This document shows, piece after piece, positions 24,618 to 32,435 of a DNA stretch of 37,223 bases; the first letter of the stretch is position 1, and each line of letters begins with the position of its first letter. The position numbers were made by a program, and so were the translations under genes. Below the pieces are notes generated by a model. It was given only the letters and a program-made list of their open reading frames with translations. It made no database searches and was not told where the DNA came from. The stretch spans positions 1 through 37,223 of the forward strand of contig QBYJ01000013.1 in assembly GCA_003282885.1 (NCBI GenBank), written 5' to 3'. Origin of the DNA: SAR116 cluster bacterium AG-325-F22. GTDB taxonomy: Bacteria > Pseudomonadota > Alphaproteobacteria > Puniceispirillales > Marisalimonadaceae.

Positions 24618-25034
24618 TTAATCTTTTGGAATTGAGTAAGTCAATGACGCATGAGCTACAGGCTCATCAATATCCTCAGAATATATTAATACATCTCCTA
24701 CACTTAGAGTTTTACCTAATTTTAAAATACGAGCTTCACTAATCAAGTTTTTTTCATTGGGTTTTCTTAAAAAATTAATTGAACAATTAGTCGTGACAGT
24801 GAGACTTTTTGGTCCTATTACACTGAGTGTTGCTAAGTAAAAAGTAACGTCGGCTAGTAGAAACATTGTTGGGCCTGAAACCGTGGCTCCTGGTCTAAGG
24901 TGTTCACTGGAAATATGCATAAGCATTGAAAAATTTTTATTGCTTACTTTTAAAATTTCAAAGTTTTTATTAACTTGAGGAAACTCTTTTTCTAGAAAAT
25001 CATTAAGTTCCTCTTTTGTCATTAATTGGTTCAT
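24618..25034 (-). CDS. PaaI-type hotdog thioesterase
   Basis: A 138-residue single hotdog domain. 'SSEHLRPGATVSGPTMFLLADVTFYLA' (about 50-76, spanning the family's 'H.rpgG.vhGG...aLaD' region) and the following 'TVTTNCSINFLRKP' strand match PaaI/YbgC-type acyl-CoA thioesterases; 'DVLIYSEDIDEPVAHASLTY' ends the sheet. Family knowledge: such proteins hydrolyse stalled or aromatic acyl-CoAs in the cytoplasm. An 'AGGTG' before ATG 25034 fits, with a second ATG at 25022 possible. It is the last of a four-gene minus-strand unit, 16 bp after the PcaB-like lyase, and probably clears CoA esters of that pathway. Confidence 0.83.
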   Translation of the reverse strand: MNQLMTKEELNDFLEKEFPQVNKNFEILKVSNKNFSMLMHISSEHLRPGATVSGPTMFLLADVTFYLATLSVIGPKSLTVTTNCSINFLRKPNEKNLISEARILKLGKTLSVGDVLIYSEDIDEPVAHASLTYSIPKD

Positions 25035-25050
25035 TATACACCTAATACTT

Positions 25051-26397
25051 TTATCTATTAATTAAAAGTCTACTTGCCATAGCTGGAGCTGCCCCAAGAT
25101 AATTAGCTGGATCAACAATTTTTGACAAATTATCTCTATTAAAAATATTAGAAATTTTTTCGTCTTTTAAAAGTGAGTCAATAAATGCAATATTATTTTT
25201 TATAGAGTGACGACAGCAGTCATAAACTATATCATGAGCAATTTGTCTGCCAAGATGAGGGGCGAGTGCCATCATAACAGCTTCTGCAACAATTAATCCA
25301 TTGGTTTTGTCAATATTTTCCTTCATTTTTTGTGGAGAAATTTCCAGTCCTTCTAAAAGAAATTTAGCGGCACTAAAAGATGAAGAAGCAATTATAAAGG
25401 CGTTAGGTAATACATACCATTCAACATGCCATTGACCAGTTGCTCTTTCATGGTCAAGAACCATAGCATCAAGCATAGACGAATGATGTTCCCGTAGTAG
25501 TTTTGAACAAGCTAATATTACCTCTGAAGAAATAGGATTTCTTTTCTGGGGCATTGTGGAAGAAGAACCTCTTCCATGAAGGAAAGGTTCAGCAACTTCC
25601 TGTGTTTCAGTTTGCATCATTAACATTACGTCATAGGCTATTTTACCTAGCGAAGCTCCTACCAAAGCAAGCCAACCAGTTACTTCACAAAAGTTATCTC
25701 TAATTGAATGCCAACTTACATCAGGCACATTTAAATTTAATTCGTCTGCTAATACTGATTGAGTTTTTAATCCATCAATTTCACCCAGTGAAGCAAGAGT
25801 TCCAGCAGCACCGAAGAATGAAAGATTAAAAACACGTGCCTTAATTTCTTCTAGTCTTTTTATATGTCTATCAATACTAGACAACCAAGTTGATGCCTTA
25901 TAGCCAAAAGATACTGGTAAGGCGTGTTGTAAGTGAGTTCTTCCTGCCATTGGGGTTTTTATATGCTCATTGATAATTTTAACTAATGCATTTGAAATAG
26001 AATCTAAATCTGAAGACAGTAGTTTAAATCCTTCCCTTATTTGAATTACATCAGCAGTATCCATAATATCTTGGGTAGTAGCGCCCCAGTGACAATATTG
26101 TCCATAACCATCACTTACATTATCACTTAATTGCTCTACTACAGGTAAAATAGGGTAGCCAACAATTGATGTCCTCTTTTGTAGTTTTTCCCAATCAATT
26201 ATATCTATTTTGGCTGCGTCACTTATTTTTTGTCCAGCCTCACTCGGTATAATACCTAATTTAGACTGTGATCTTGCTAAAGCGGCTTCGACATCTAAAT
26301 ACAATTGAGTGGTTTTTTCATCTGAAAACAAATAATGCATTTCACTTGTTCCAAACATTTCACCCCATATTTTTGAATTAGTAACTAAGGCTGGCAT
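25051..26397 (-). CDS. Fumarase/aspartase superfamily lyase, PcaB-like (3-carboxymuconate cycloisomerase or relative)
   Basis: The 448-residue all-helical protein carries the superfamily signature 'GSSSTMPQKRNP' (277-288), plus 'HWGATTQD' (103-110) and 'GRTHLQHALP' (152-161), which build the active site from three subunits of a tetramer. It reads closer to 3-carboxy-cis,cis-muconate cycloisomerase and related lyases than to adenylosuccinate lyase, whose usual signature has 'MPYKRNP'. If it is PcaB it would use the product of pcaHG, encoded 15 kb away. Its operon partners (tautomerase, crotonase, thioesterase) also allow a different C-N or C-C lyase role. It starts 3 bp after the crotonase stop. 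Confidence 0.75.
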   Translation of the reverse strand: MPALVTNSKIWGEMFGTSEMHYLFSDEKTTQLYLDVEAALARSQSKLGIIPSEAGQKISDAAKIDIIDWEKLQKRTSIVGYPILPVVEQLSDNVSDGYGQYCHWGATTQDIMDTADVIQIREGFKLLSSDLDSISNALVKIINEHIKTPMAGRTHLQHALPVSFGYKASTWLSSIDRHIKRLEEIKARVFNLSFFGAAGTLASLGEIDGLKTQSVLADELNLNVPDVSWHSIRDNFCEVTGWLALVGASLGKIAYDVMLMMQTETQEVAEPFLHGRGSSSTMPQKRNPISSEVILACSKLLREHHSSMLDAMVLDHERATGQWHVEWYVLPNAFIIASSSFSAAKFLLEGLEISPQKMKENIDKTNGLIVAEAVMMALAPHLGRQIAHDIVYDCCRHSIKNNIAFIDSLLKDEKISNIFNRDNLSKIVDPANYLGAAPAMASRLLINR

Positions 26398-26400
26398 TAT

Positions 26401-27207
26401 TTATTTCCCTATCAATTTTTTTTGATACCAAGAGGCAACTCTCTTCTCAAGAAAACTATTTAATCCCTCAGTTGCTTCGCTAGTCATTCTCTTTTGAGAA
26501 TGCTCTAGTATTAATTCTTCAAATTTATCGTCTGATAATATTAAACCACTTTCAATTAATGCTCTCTTTTTTGTCATTTCCAGTGCAATAGGAGCACACA
26601 TTAACAAACTTTCAATAATAGACTTCACAGCATCATTCAGCTCTCCTGTTTTACAAATCTGGTGGACCAGACCAATATTTTTGGCTTCATAAGCATCAAA
26701 ACGTTCACAAGTTAACGCGTATCTTCTAAGGTTTCTGACACCTATACTATTATTTAGATGAGGAATAATGATTCCTGCCATTACACCCCATCTTGCTTCA
26801 GCAATAGAAAAAATAGCATCTTCGCTAGCAACAACAATATCAGCTGCAGCTGCAATACCTGTACCCCCTCCAAAGCAGCCTCCATGGATCATAGCTATAG
26901 TAGGTTTAGGAAATTCTGTAAGTCCCTTTATTGCAGAGGCTGTTTTTCTAGACACCTCTAAATTTTCTTCTTTATTTAATTTACCAATCTCTTTTAGCCA
27001 CTCTAAATCTGCACCACCTTGAAAGTGTTTTCCATTACCTCTTATAAGAACTACTCTAACATCATTATTATTATATAAAGATGTAAAACTTTTAATTAGC
27101 TCGTCAATCATAGTTTCATTATAAGCATTGTTTCTTTCAGGACGATTTAAGATAACCTCAGCTATACCTCTGCTATCTATACTTGTTAAAACAACACCCT
27201 CACTCAT
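26401..27207 (-). CDS. Enoyl-CoA hydratase family, methylglutaconyl-CoA-hydratase-like
   Basis: The 268-residue crotonase has 'FQGGADLEWLK' (the oxyanion-hole loop) and 'HGGCFGGGTGIAAAADIVVA', and keeps a glutamate in 'IAEARWGVMAG' at the catalytic position. The pattern 'GADL.W...' followed by 'KPTIA' and 'LTCERFDAYEAKNIGLVH' resembles the AUH/LiuC group of methylglutaconyl-CoA hydratases in leucine breakdown, but no other leucine-pathway gene (such as a carboxylase) is nearby. It may serve another branched or aromatic acyl-CoA. It lies 33 bp after the tautomerase gene and 3 bp before the PcaB-like gene in one minus-strand unit. Confidence 0.85.
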   Translation of the reverse strand: MSEGVVLTSIDSRGIAEVILNRPERNNAYNETMIDELIKSFTSLYNNNDVRVVLIRGNGKHFQGGADLEWLKEIGKLNKEENLEVSRKTASAIKGLTEFPKPTIAMIHGGCFGGGTGIAAAADIVVASEDAIFSIAEARWGVMAGIIIPHLNNSIGVRNLRRYALTCERFDAYEAKNIGLVHQICKTGELNDAVKSIIESLLMCAPIALEMTKKRALIESGLILSDDKFEELILEHSQKRMTSEATEGLNSFLEKRVASWYQKKLIGK

Positions 27208-27240
27208 TTTTCATCCTTCTAAATTAATTCAACAATTAAC

Positions 27241-27585
27241 CTATTCTTTTAAGTCTAGAGCGGTTATGCAAGTCTCTTTAAAAGAAAACGCCCTAAGTCT
27301 TACAAAAACATTAAATTCATTTTTTAAAATATCACCTATTTTTTTTAGACATTTTTTCATACTATTTACAGTTCTACTTTTTTTCTCTCTAAATTTCATT
27401 TCTCCATAAAGTTTATAATTTGAAGTAAAGGTTTTGCTTTCAACCCAAATAATTTGACAATTATCTTCTTTAGCATCGAGATCATTTATAATTATGTCTG
27501 TCATCTGTTTTTCAATAACCTTGATTTCTGACTTTTTAAAATTATAATTTAAGCTTTCATCGATATGTAAAATTAAAGAAGGCAT
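27241..27585 (-). CDS. Tautomerase-superfamily protein, 5-carboxymethyl-2-hydroxymuconate isomerase-like
   Basis: The product begins Met-Pro ('MPSLILHIDESL'), so removal of Met would leave the catalytic N-terminal proline of tautomerases. At 114 residues it has the length of two fused beta-alpha-beta units, as in HpcD/HpaF isomerases, rather than the 62-residue 4-oxalocrotonate type. The second half 'YGEMKFREKKSRT...FNVFVRLRAFSF' fits the second unit loosely. Family knowledge: these enzymes shift double bonds in ring-cleavage products. The assignment rests on the N-terminus, length and context, so it is moderate. It is the first gene of the minus-strand unit that continues with a crotonase, a lyase and a thioesterase. 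Confidence 0.6.
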   Translation of the reverse strand: MPSLILHIDESLNYNFKKSEIKVIEKQMTDIIINDLDAKEDNCQIIWVESKTFTSNYKLYGEMKFREKKSRTVNSMKKCLKKIGDILKNEFNVFVRLRAFSFKETCITALDLKE

Positions 27586-27690
27586 ATTGAAATTCCACTT
27601 ATTTTGATATTTTATTAATTGATAATAATATATCTTTTATATTAAATAGTTTTTAATAATATTACTTTAAAAAAATTTGAGGTTCAGCAA

Positions 27691-28548
27691 ATGAATAATG
27701 AAGAATTAGATATCAATCATTTAAATAAATGGCTTGGCAATATAGAAATGGTTACAGATTATCTTACACCAATTGTTGAACAAAGGTATAGGGCCACTCT
27801 AAACATTGATCCAGGTGATCCTGCAATTGGTGACGCTGCGACTACTGGGTTACATTGGATGTTAGGTTGGAATTTAAAAAAGAATGATGAACTCGGTGTA
27901 GATTCTCATCCCGCACGTGGTGACTTTCTTCCACCAGTCCCACTGCCAAGAAGAATGTGGGCAGGAAGCCAAATTAAAGTAAAAGCCCCTCTAAGAGTAG
28001 GTGATAAGGTAATAAAAAAATCTAAAGTAGCTGACATCAAATTAAAAGAAGGTCGAACAGGTAAGTTATGTTTTGTAACTGCAGAATATGAATATTTAGT
28101 TGATGACGAAGTTCGTTTACATGAATTACATAATATTGTTTATCGTGATGTAACTAAGGCTGGGGGAGGGTCTGGAGTATCAGATGTTATACCAAAAGAT
28201 GCAGATTTCACTGAAACAATTTTTATGCATCCTACTATTTTATTTCGTTATTCGGCAATTGGTTTTGTTGGGCATAGAATTCATTATGATTATCCATATT
28301 CTAAAAATGAAGAAAATTATCCTGATTTAATAGTGCATGGTCCCCTACAAGCAACATTCTTACTTAGGGCTGCAGAAAAACTTAAAGGTAAACCTGTTAC
28401 TTCTTTTAATCACAAAGTCATGGCTCCTGTTTTTGCTAATAGCGACTATATAATTGGCGCTAAAGAAAATACAGATGGAAGCGTTACTTGTTGGGGTGCA
28501 GTTGAAGGTTCGGGTATGACCATGCAAGCTGAGGCTCATTTTGAATAA
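27691..28548 (+). CDS. Two-domain hotdog hydratase (HTD2/FAS1-like, mesaconyl-C4-CoA/itaconyl-CoA hydratase type)
   Basis: The 285-residue protein has an N-terminal hotdog-like domain with 'FLPPVPLPRRMWAGS' (79-93) and a C-terminal hydratase domain with the active-site stretch 'GFVGHRIHYD' (191-200; H195, H198, D200) and 'LIVHGPLQATFLLR' (213-226). This arrangement is that of mesaconyl-C4-CoA hydratase, itaconyl-CoA hydratase and the mitochondrial Htd2 group. Family knowledge: the first adds water to mesaconyl-C4-CoA, giving citramalyl-CoA. It opens a plus-strand run that includes two CoA-transferases, a CitE-like lyase and a MaoC hydratase, which supports a C5-acyl-CoA role but does not prove the substrate. 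Confidence 0.83.
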   Translation: MNNEELDINHLNKWLGNIEMVTDYLTPIVEQRYRATLNIDPGDPAIGDAATTGLHWMLGWNLKKNDELGVDSHPARGDFLPPVPLPRRMWAGSQIKVKAPLRVGDKVIKKSKVADIKLKEGRTGKLCFVTAEYEYLVDDEVRLHELHNIVYRDVTKAGGGSGVSDVIPKDADFTETIFMHPTILFRYSAIGFVGHRIHYDYPYSKNEENYPDLIVHGPLQATFLLRAAEKLKGKPVTSFNHKVMAPVFANSDYIIGAKENTDGSVTCWGAVEGSGMTMQAEAHFE

Positions 28549-28566
28549 AAATTATAGGAGGAAAAT

Positions 28567-29889
28567 GTGGTATCTATAACAAAATTGTTTGGTAGTTATG
28601 GTTCTAATTGTAAATTAGATAGTTTTAACGATGAAATGAGATTTTTTGCAAAAATGTCTATATTAGACTGGTGTGGTGTTGCATATGCTGCAAAAAAAGA
28701 ACCGGTTTCTAAAATTGTTTCTGATATGGTTAAAGAAGAAAATGGTGTTAACCAAGCAAGGGTAATTTCTACTGGTCATAAAGTTTCCTCCAGAGGAGCA
28801 GCTCTAGCTAATGGAGCAACAGGGCATGCATTAGATTATGATGACACGCATTTTCTTTTCGTCGGCCATCCAACTTCCAGTGCATTACCAGCTGCTTTGG
28901 CATTAGGAGAAGAATTAGGTTCTTCGATTGAAGATATATTACTTGCCTATATGGCAGGAGTGGAGGTTTCAACGAGAATAGGACATATTTTAGGATACTC
29001 TCATTATAACGCGGGTTTTCACCAAACCGCTACTAGTGGTTCGTTTGGTTCAACAATTGTTGCTTCAAAACTATTAGATTTGAATGAAGATCAAACAATA
29101 AATGCTCTTGGATTAGTATCCACCAGAGCTTCAGGAATAAAATCTCAATTTGGAACTATGGGTAAACCATTTCATGCCGGAATGGCTGCATCAAATGGTA
29201 TTGAAGCTGCTAAATTGTCAAAGCTTGGATTTGTATCAAAAGAAAATGGTATTGAATGTGAGCAGGGTTTTTTCTTGACACACGGTTGGGATAAAAAAAT
29301 TCCTCCTAGAGCTATAGAAAATTTAGGCACAGATTTTTTATTTCCTGAAATTAAATACAAGTTCCATGCATGTTGTCACGGCTTGCACTCTTTCTTAGAG
29401 GCACTGGATGAGATGAAGTTAGAAAATAATTTTAACCCTGAAACAATAGAGGAAATCGCAATTGAGACTAACCCTTCATGGTTGAAAGTTTGCAATATTG
29501 AAGAACCAAAAACAGGCTTAGAATCAAAATTTTCTTATAAATTAACTGCAGCGATGTCTATTTATGGCAAAGATACGTCTGACTTAGATACATATAGCGA
29601 TGAAATTTGTTTTGATGATAATTTAAATAATATTAGAGATAAAGTAAGAGTGGTACCCAATGATAATTTAAGCAACACTCAATCTTTAATTTCAATTAAG
29701 GATGGTTCTAGTAATGTCAAAAACAAACACGACTTGTCAGATAAAATTGAGAATAATATTCTAGAAACTAAAATTGTAAATAAGTCAGTTTCTTTACTTT
29801 CAGAGACCAAATCAAATCAAATTTCTAAAATATTAAATGCCCCTAATGAAAATAAAGTAGCTTCTCTAGTTGATTGTTTGGTTAGTTAA
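28567..29889 (+). CDS. MmgE/PrpD family protein in the CoA-transferase/lyase cluster
   Basis: A 440-residue member of the 2-methylcitrate dehydratase-like family: 'NGATGHALDYDDTHFLFVGHP' in the helical domain (split over residues 77-97), 'GFHQTATSGSFGST' and 'KYKFHACCHGLHSFLEAL' in the second domain. The GTG at 28567 is the start: 'AGGAGG' ends five bases before it, and the overlapping ATG at 28565 is out of frame and stops after four codons. Its stop overlaps the next gene's ATG (TAATG). Family members act on branched di- or tricarboxylates, fitting the neighbours. It differs widely from the paralogue at 13399, so it is not a recent duplicate. Confidence 0.88.
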   Translation: MVSITKLFGSYGSNCKLDSFNDEMRFFAKMSILDWCGVAYAAKKEPVSKIVSDMVKEENGVNQARVISTGHKVSSRGAALANGATGHALDYDDTHFLFVGHPTSSALPAALALGEELGSSIEDILLAYMAGVEVSTRIGHILGYSHYNAGFHQTATSGSFGSTIVASKLLDLNEDQTINALGLVSTRASGIKSQFGTMGKPFHAGMAASNGIEAAKLSKLGFVSKENGIECEQGFFLTHGWDKKIPPRAIENLGTDFLFPEIKYKFHACCHGLHSFLEALDEMKLENNFNPETIEEIAIETNPSWLKVCNIEEPKTGLESKFSYKLTAAMSIYGKDTSDLDTYSDEICFDDNLNNIRDKVRVVPNDNLSNTQSLISIKDGSSNVKNKHDLSDKIENNILETKIVNKSVSLLSETKSNQISKILNAPNENKVASLVDCLVS

Positions 29890-31046
29890 TGATTGCACAA
29901 AATTCATCCAAAGATTTAGAGGGTTTGCTGGTAGTAACAGTTGAACAAGCCGTTGCAGCTCCGTACACATCATGTAGACTAGCTGATGCAGGTGCTAGAG
30001 TAATTAAAGTTGAAAGACCAGAGGGAGATTTTGCCAGGAATTATGATAGTAATGCACTTGGCAATAGTGCCTATTTTGTTTGGTTAAATAGGGGCAAAGA
30101 ATCTATTGCCTTAGATCTTAAAAATAAAGAAGATATGGCAGTTTTTGAAAATATTATTTCTAAATCAGATATTTTAATTCAAAACTTAGCCCCAGGTGCA
30201 TTTGAACGTCTTGGTTTAGATTTAAAAGAATTAAGATTAAAATATCCTTCTTTAATTACATGTTCTATTTCTGGTTTTGGAGATGAAGGCCCTTATAAAA
30301 ATCAAAAAGCCTATGACATGTTAATACAAGCTGAAACTGGAGTTATTGATATTACTGGTCTACCAGATAAAGAGGGATTTGATGGAAGAGCAAAAGTTGG
30401 TCCATCAGTTTGTGATATTTCTGCAGGTATGACCGCATATCAAGCAATTTTGCAAGCAATAATTAAAAGAAGTATAACTGGAAAAGGAAGACACATTTCA
30501 GTATCAATGTTTAATTCACTCGCTGATTGGATGAACCCTTTTTATTTGGGTTATGTTTATAATCAAAAAGTTCCCAAAAGAAATGGTATGACACACCCAA
30601 TAATTGTCCCATATGGTGCGTACGCTTGTAAGGACAAGCTAACTTTATTGATAGCAATCCAAAATGACAGAGAATGGGCCAATTTGTGTAAAATAGTGTT
30701 GGATGATGAATTTATGGCAAATGATAATCGTTTTAAAACTAATTCCGATCGAGTGGCTAATAGAGAACTAACAGAGAAAATTATTCAAGATAAATTTATG
30801 AAATTCGAACGAGAAGAATTAATTAGAAAACTTGAAGAAGCTAGTGTTGCTTATGGAAGAATTTCTGATATGGAACAATTAAAAAAACATCCACAAAATA
30901 ACTTTTTAGAAATTGATACAAAAAATGGAAAGGTAAAAGTTTTAGGCCCTGGTGCTATACATGATAATTTTATACCAGATGTAAACAAAATGCCTGAATT
31001 AGATGAGCATGGCAAAATGATTAGAACTGAATTTAGTTCTATATAA
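29889..31046 (+). CDS. Class III (CaiB/BaiF) CoA-transferase, first of two in the cluster
   Basis: The 385-residue protein has 'LADAGARVIKVERPEGDFAR' (31-50), 'WLNRGKESIALDLKN' and 'NLAPGAFERLGL'. The catalytic aspartate is D176 in 'GPSVCDISAG'. Family knowledge: such enzymes include mesaconyl-CoA C1-C4 transferase (intramolecular CoA shift) and succinyl-CoA:itaconate or :citramalate transferases. Which of these applies is not readable. Its ATG shares one base with the stop of the MmgE/PrpD gene, and the lyase gene follows 24 bp later, so the three are almost certainly one transcript and are partly translationally coupled. Confidence 0.92.
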   Translation: MIAQNSSKDLEGLLVVTVEQAVAAPYTSCRLADAGARVIKVERPEGDFARNYDSNALGNSAYFVWLNRGKESIALDLKNKEDMAVFENIISKSDILIQNLAPGAFERLGLDLKELRLKYPSLITCSISGFGDEGPYKNQKAYDMLIQAETGVIDITGLPDKEGFDGRAKVGPSVCDISAGMTAYQAILQAIIKRSITGKGRHISVSMFNSLADWMNPFYLGYVYNQKVPKRNGMTHPIIVPYGAYACKDKLTLLIAIQNDREWANLCKIVLDDEFMANDNRFKTNSDRVANRELTEKIIQDKFMKFEREELIRKLEEASVAYGRISDMEQLKKHPQNNFLEIDTKNGKVKVLGPGAIHDNFIPDVNKMPELDEHGKMIRTEFSSI

Positions 31047-31070
31047 AACTATAAAAAACAGGAGTTTACT

Positions 31071-31883
31071 TTGAGAAGCATTTTATTTTTACCAACAGAC
31101 AAAATAGAGAGATTACCTAAAGCTCTAGGATCTGGAGCGGACAAAGTAATTTTTGACTTAGAAGATGGTCTGGCTCACGATAAAAAAGCCCTTGGTAGAT
31201 CTAATTTTGCTGATTTAGCAAATAGAAACTTTGATGGTCAACCGGACAAGTTTTTATTACGAATTAACGCCTTGGACACTGACGAATATCAAGATGATAT
31301 AAAGATGTTAAAATCTCTATCAACTCTTCCTTATTCTATAGCCATCCCCAAAATAGAATCTGCCGATGAGTGTAGAACTTTTTTAAAAGACCTCGGAACT
31401 AATATTTTAATATTACCTCAAATAGAAACTCCACGGGGTATCGCAACAGTTGAGAGTTGGGATTGTTCAAATATAGAATTTTCTGGAATTGGATTTGGTT
31501 CAGCAGATTATTGCGCATCTACAGGTGGGGACATGGGCAAAGCTAGTTTAGCTTACGGCAGAGGTAAAATTATTAACGCCGCTGCTCTATACAATGCCGA
31601 TGCCCTTGACGGTGTATGGTTAGATTTTAGAGATCCTGATGGTTGTAGAGAAGAAACCCAATATGTCAAAACTATGGGATTTAAAGGGCGGTTTGCAATT
31701 CATCCAGATCAAATTAAACCAATTCATGATGCTTATAGACCTACAAGTCAAGAATTAGAATGGGCGAATGGTGTTTTAGAAGAAGCTAAAACTGCAGGTA
31801 CTGGAGCCTTCAAATATCAAGGCAAGATGGTTGACGCACCTGTATTAGCAGTAGCTAGACAGATTATATCAAGGGAGGATTAG
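31071..31883 (+). CDS. HpcH/HpaI-type CoA-ester lyase (CitE-like; citramalyl-/malyl-CoA lyase group)
   Basis: A 270-residue TIM barrel of the CitE/malyl-CoA lyase family. 'KVIFDLEDGLA' (25-35), the acyl-binding arginine R64 in 'LLRINA', the magnesium ligands E119 ('PQIETPRG') and D146 ('GSADYCAS'), and 'GRFAIHPDQI' near the end are all present. Family knowledge: members cleave malyl-, methylmalyl- or citramalyl-CoA, yielding acetyl- or propionyl-CoA plus pyruvate or glyoxylate. It lacks the long C-terminal extension of classical malyl-CoA lyases, closer to CitE and citramalyl-CoA lyases. Start is TTG 31071 after 'CAGGAG'. The MaoC gene begins directly after its stop. Confidence 0.9.
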   Translation: MRSILFLPTDKIERLPKALGSGADKVIFDLEDGLAHDKKALGRSNFADLANRNFDGQPDKFLLRINALDTDEYQDDIKMLKSLSTLPYSIAIPKIESADECRTFLKDLGTNILILPQIETPRGIATVESWDCSNIEFSGIGFGSADYCASTGGDMGKASLAYGRGKIINAAALYNADALDGVWLDFRDPDGCREETQYVKTMGFKGRFAIHPDQIKPIHDAYRPTSQELEWANGVLEEAKTAGTGAFKYQGKMVDAPVLAVARQIISRED

Positions 31884-32423
31884 ATGGATGACAATACATA
31901 CGGAATTAGAAAAATAGGGCCACAAAGGTATAGAGAAGATCCAGGCAGATATTTTGAAGATTTTCAAGTTGGCGATGTTTACGAACATTGGCCAGGTAGA
32001 ACAGTAAGTGAAGCTGACAATATATGGTTTACCAACCTAACAATGAATACACACCCAATACATTTTGATGCAAATTATGCATCTAAGTCAGAATTTGGAA
32101 AATATTTAGTGAACTCTGCCTTCACATTGGCTCTAGTAACTGGAATGTGTGTTAGCGGTACAAGTCAAAAAGCTATTGCTAATTTGGGATGGGAAGAAAT
32201 TAAAATCCCAGCACCTGTATTTGTTGGAGATACTTTATATTCTGAAACAGAAGTCTTAGACAAAAGAGAATCAAAATCCAGACCAACTCAAGGTATTGTT
32301 AAGGTTAGACATATTGGGAAAAATCAGGATAAAGTTGTCGTTATGGATATGGTTAGGTCTTTCCTTGTGGCTAAACGAGGTCATAGTGTAGTAGACAAAA
32401 TTATAGAAGAAACCGCTAATTAG
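31884..32423 (+). CDS. MaoC-like single-hotdog hydratase
   Basis: A 179-residue MaoC-type (R)-specific hydratase domain. The active-site stretch is 'LTMNTHPIHFDANYA' (52-66), with N55, H57, H60 and D62 in the positions of the family's 'D.NPiH.D' motif, except that the first acidic residue is replaced by the 'MN' pair. 'FEDFQVGDVYEHWPGRTVSEADN' is the usual N-terminal region, split over residues 24-46. Family knowledge: related proteins include mesaconyl-C1-CoA hydratase (beta-methylmalyl-CoA dehydratase), commonly encoded beside a CitE-type lyase. Its ATG follows the lyase stop with no gap, and a CaiB-type transferase gene follows 12 bp later. Confidence 0.9.
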   Translation: MDDNTYGIRKIGPQRYREDPGRYFEDFQVGDVYEHWPGRTVSEADNIWFTNLTMNTHPIHFDANYASKSEFGKYLVNSAFTLALVTGMCVSGTSQKAIANLGWEEIKIPAPVFVGDTLYSETEVLDKRESKSRPTQGIVKVRHIGKNQDKVVVMDMVRSFLVAKRGHSVVDKIIEETAN

Positions 32424-32435
32424 AGAGTAATATTA

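Noticed and set aside
25051-26397. Adenylosuccinate lyase (purB)
   Set aside because: The signature reads MPQKRNP rather than the usual MPYKRNP, and the gene is embedded with a tautomerase, a crotonase and a thioesterase; a PcaB-like or other lyase fits better, though the superfamily overlap is real.
27640-27665. AT-only hairpin (TATTAAA/TTTAATA) upstream of the 27691 gene
   Set aside because: Entirely A/T in an A/T-rich gap; such repeats are expected by chance and there is no supporting feature.
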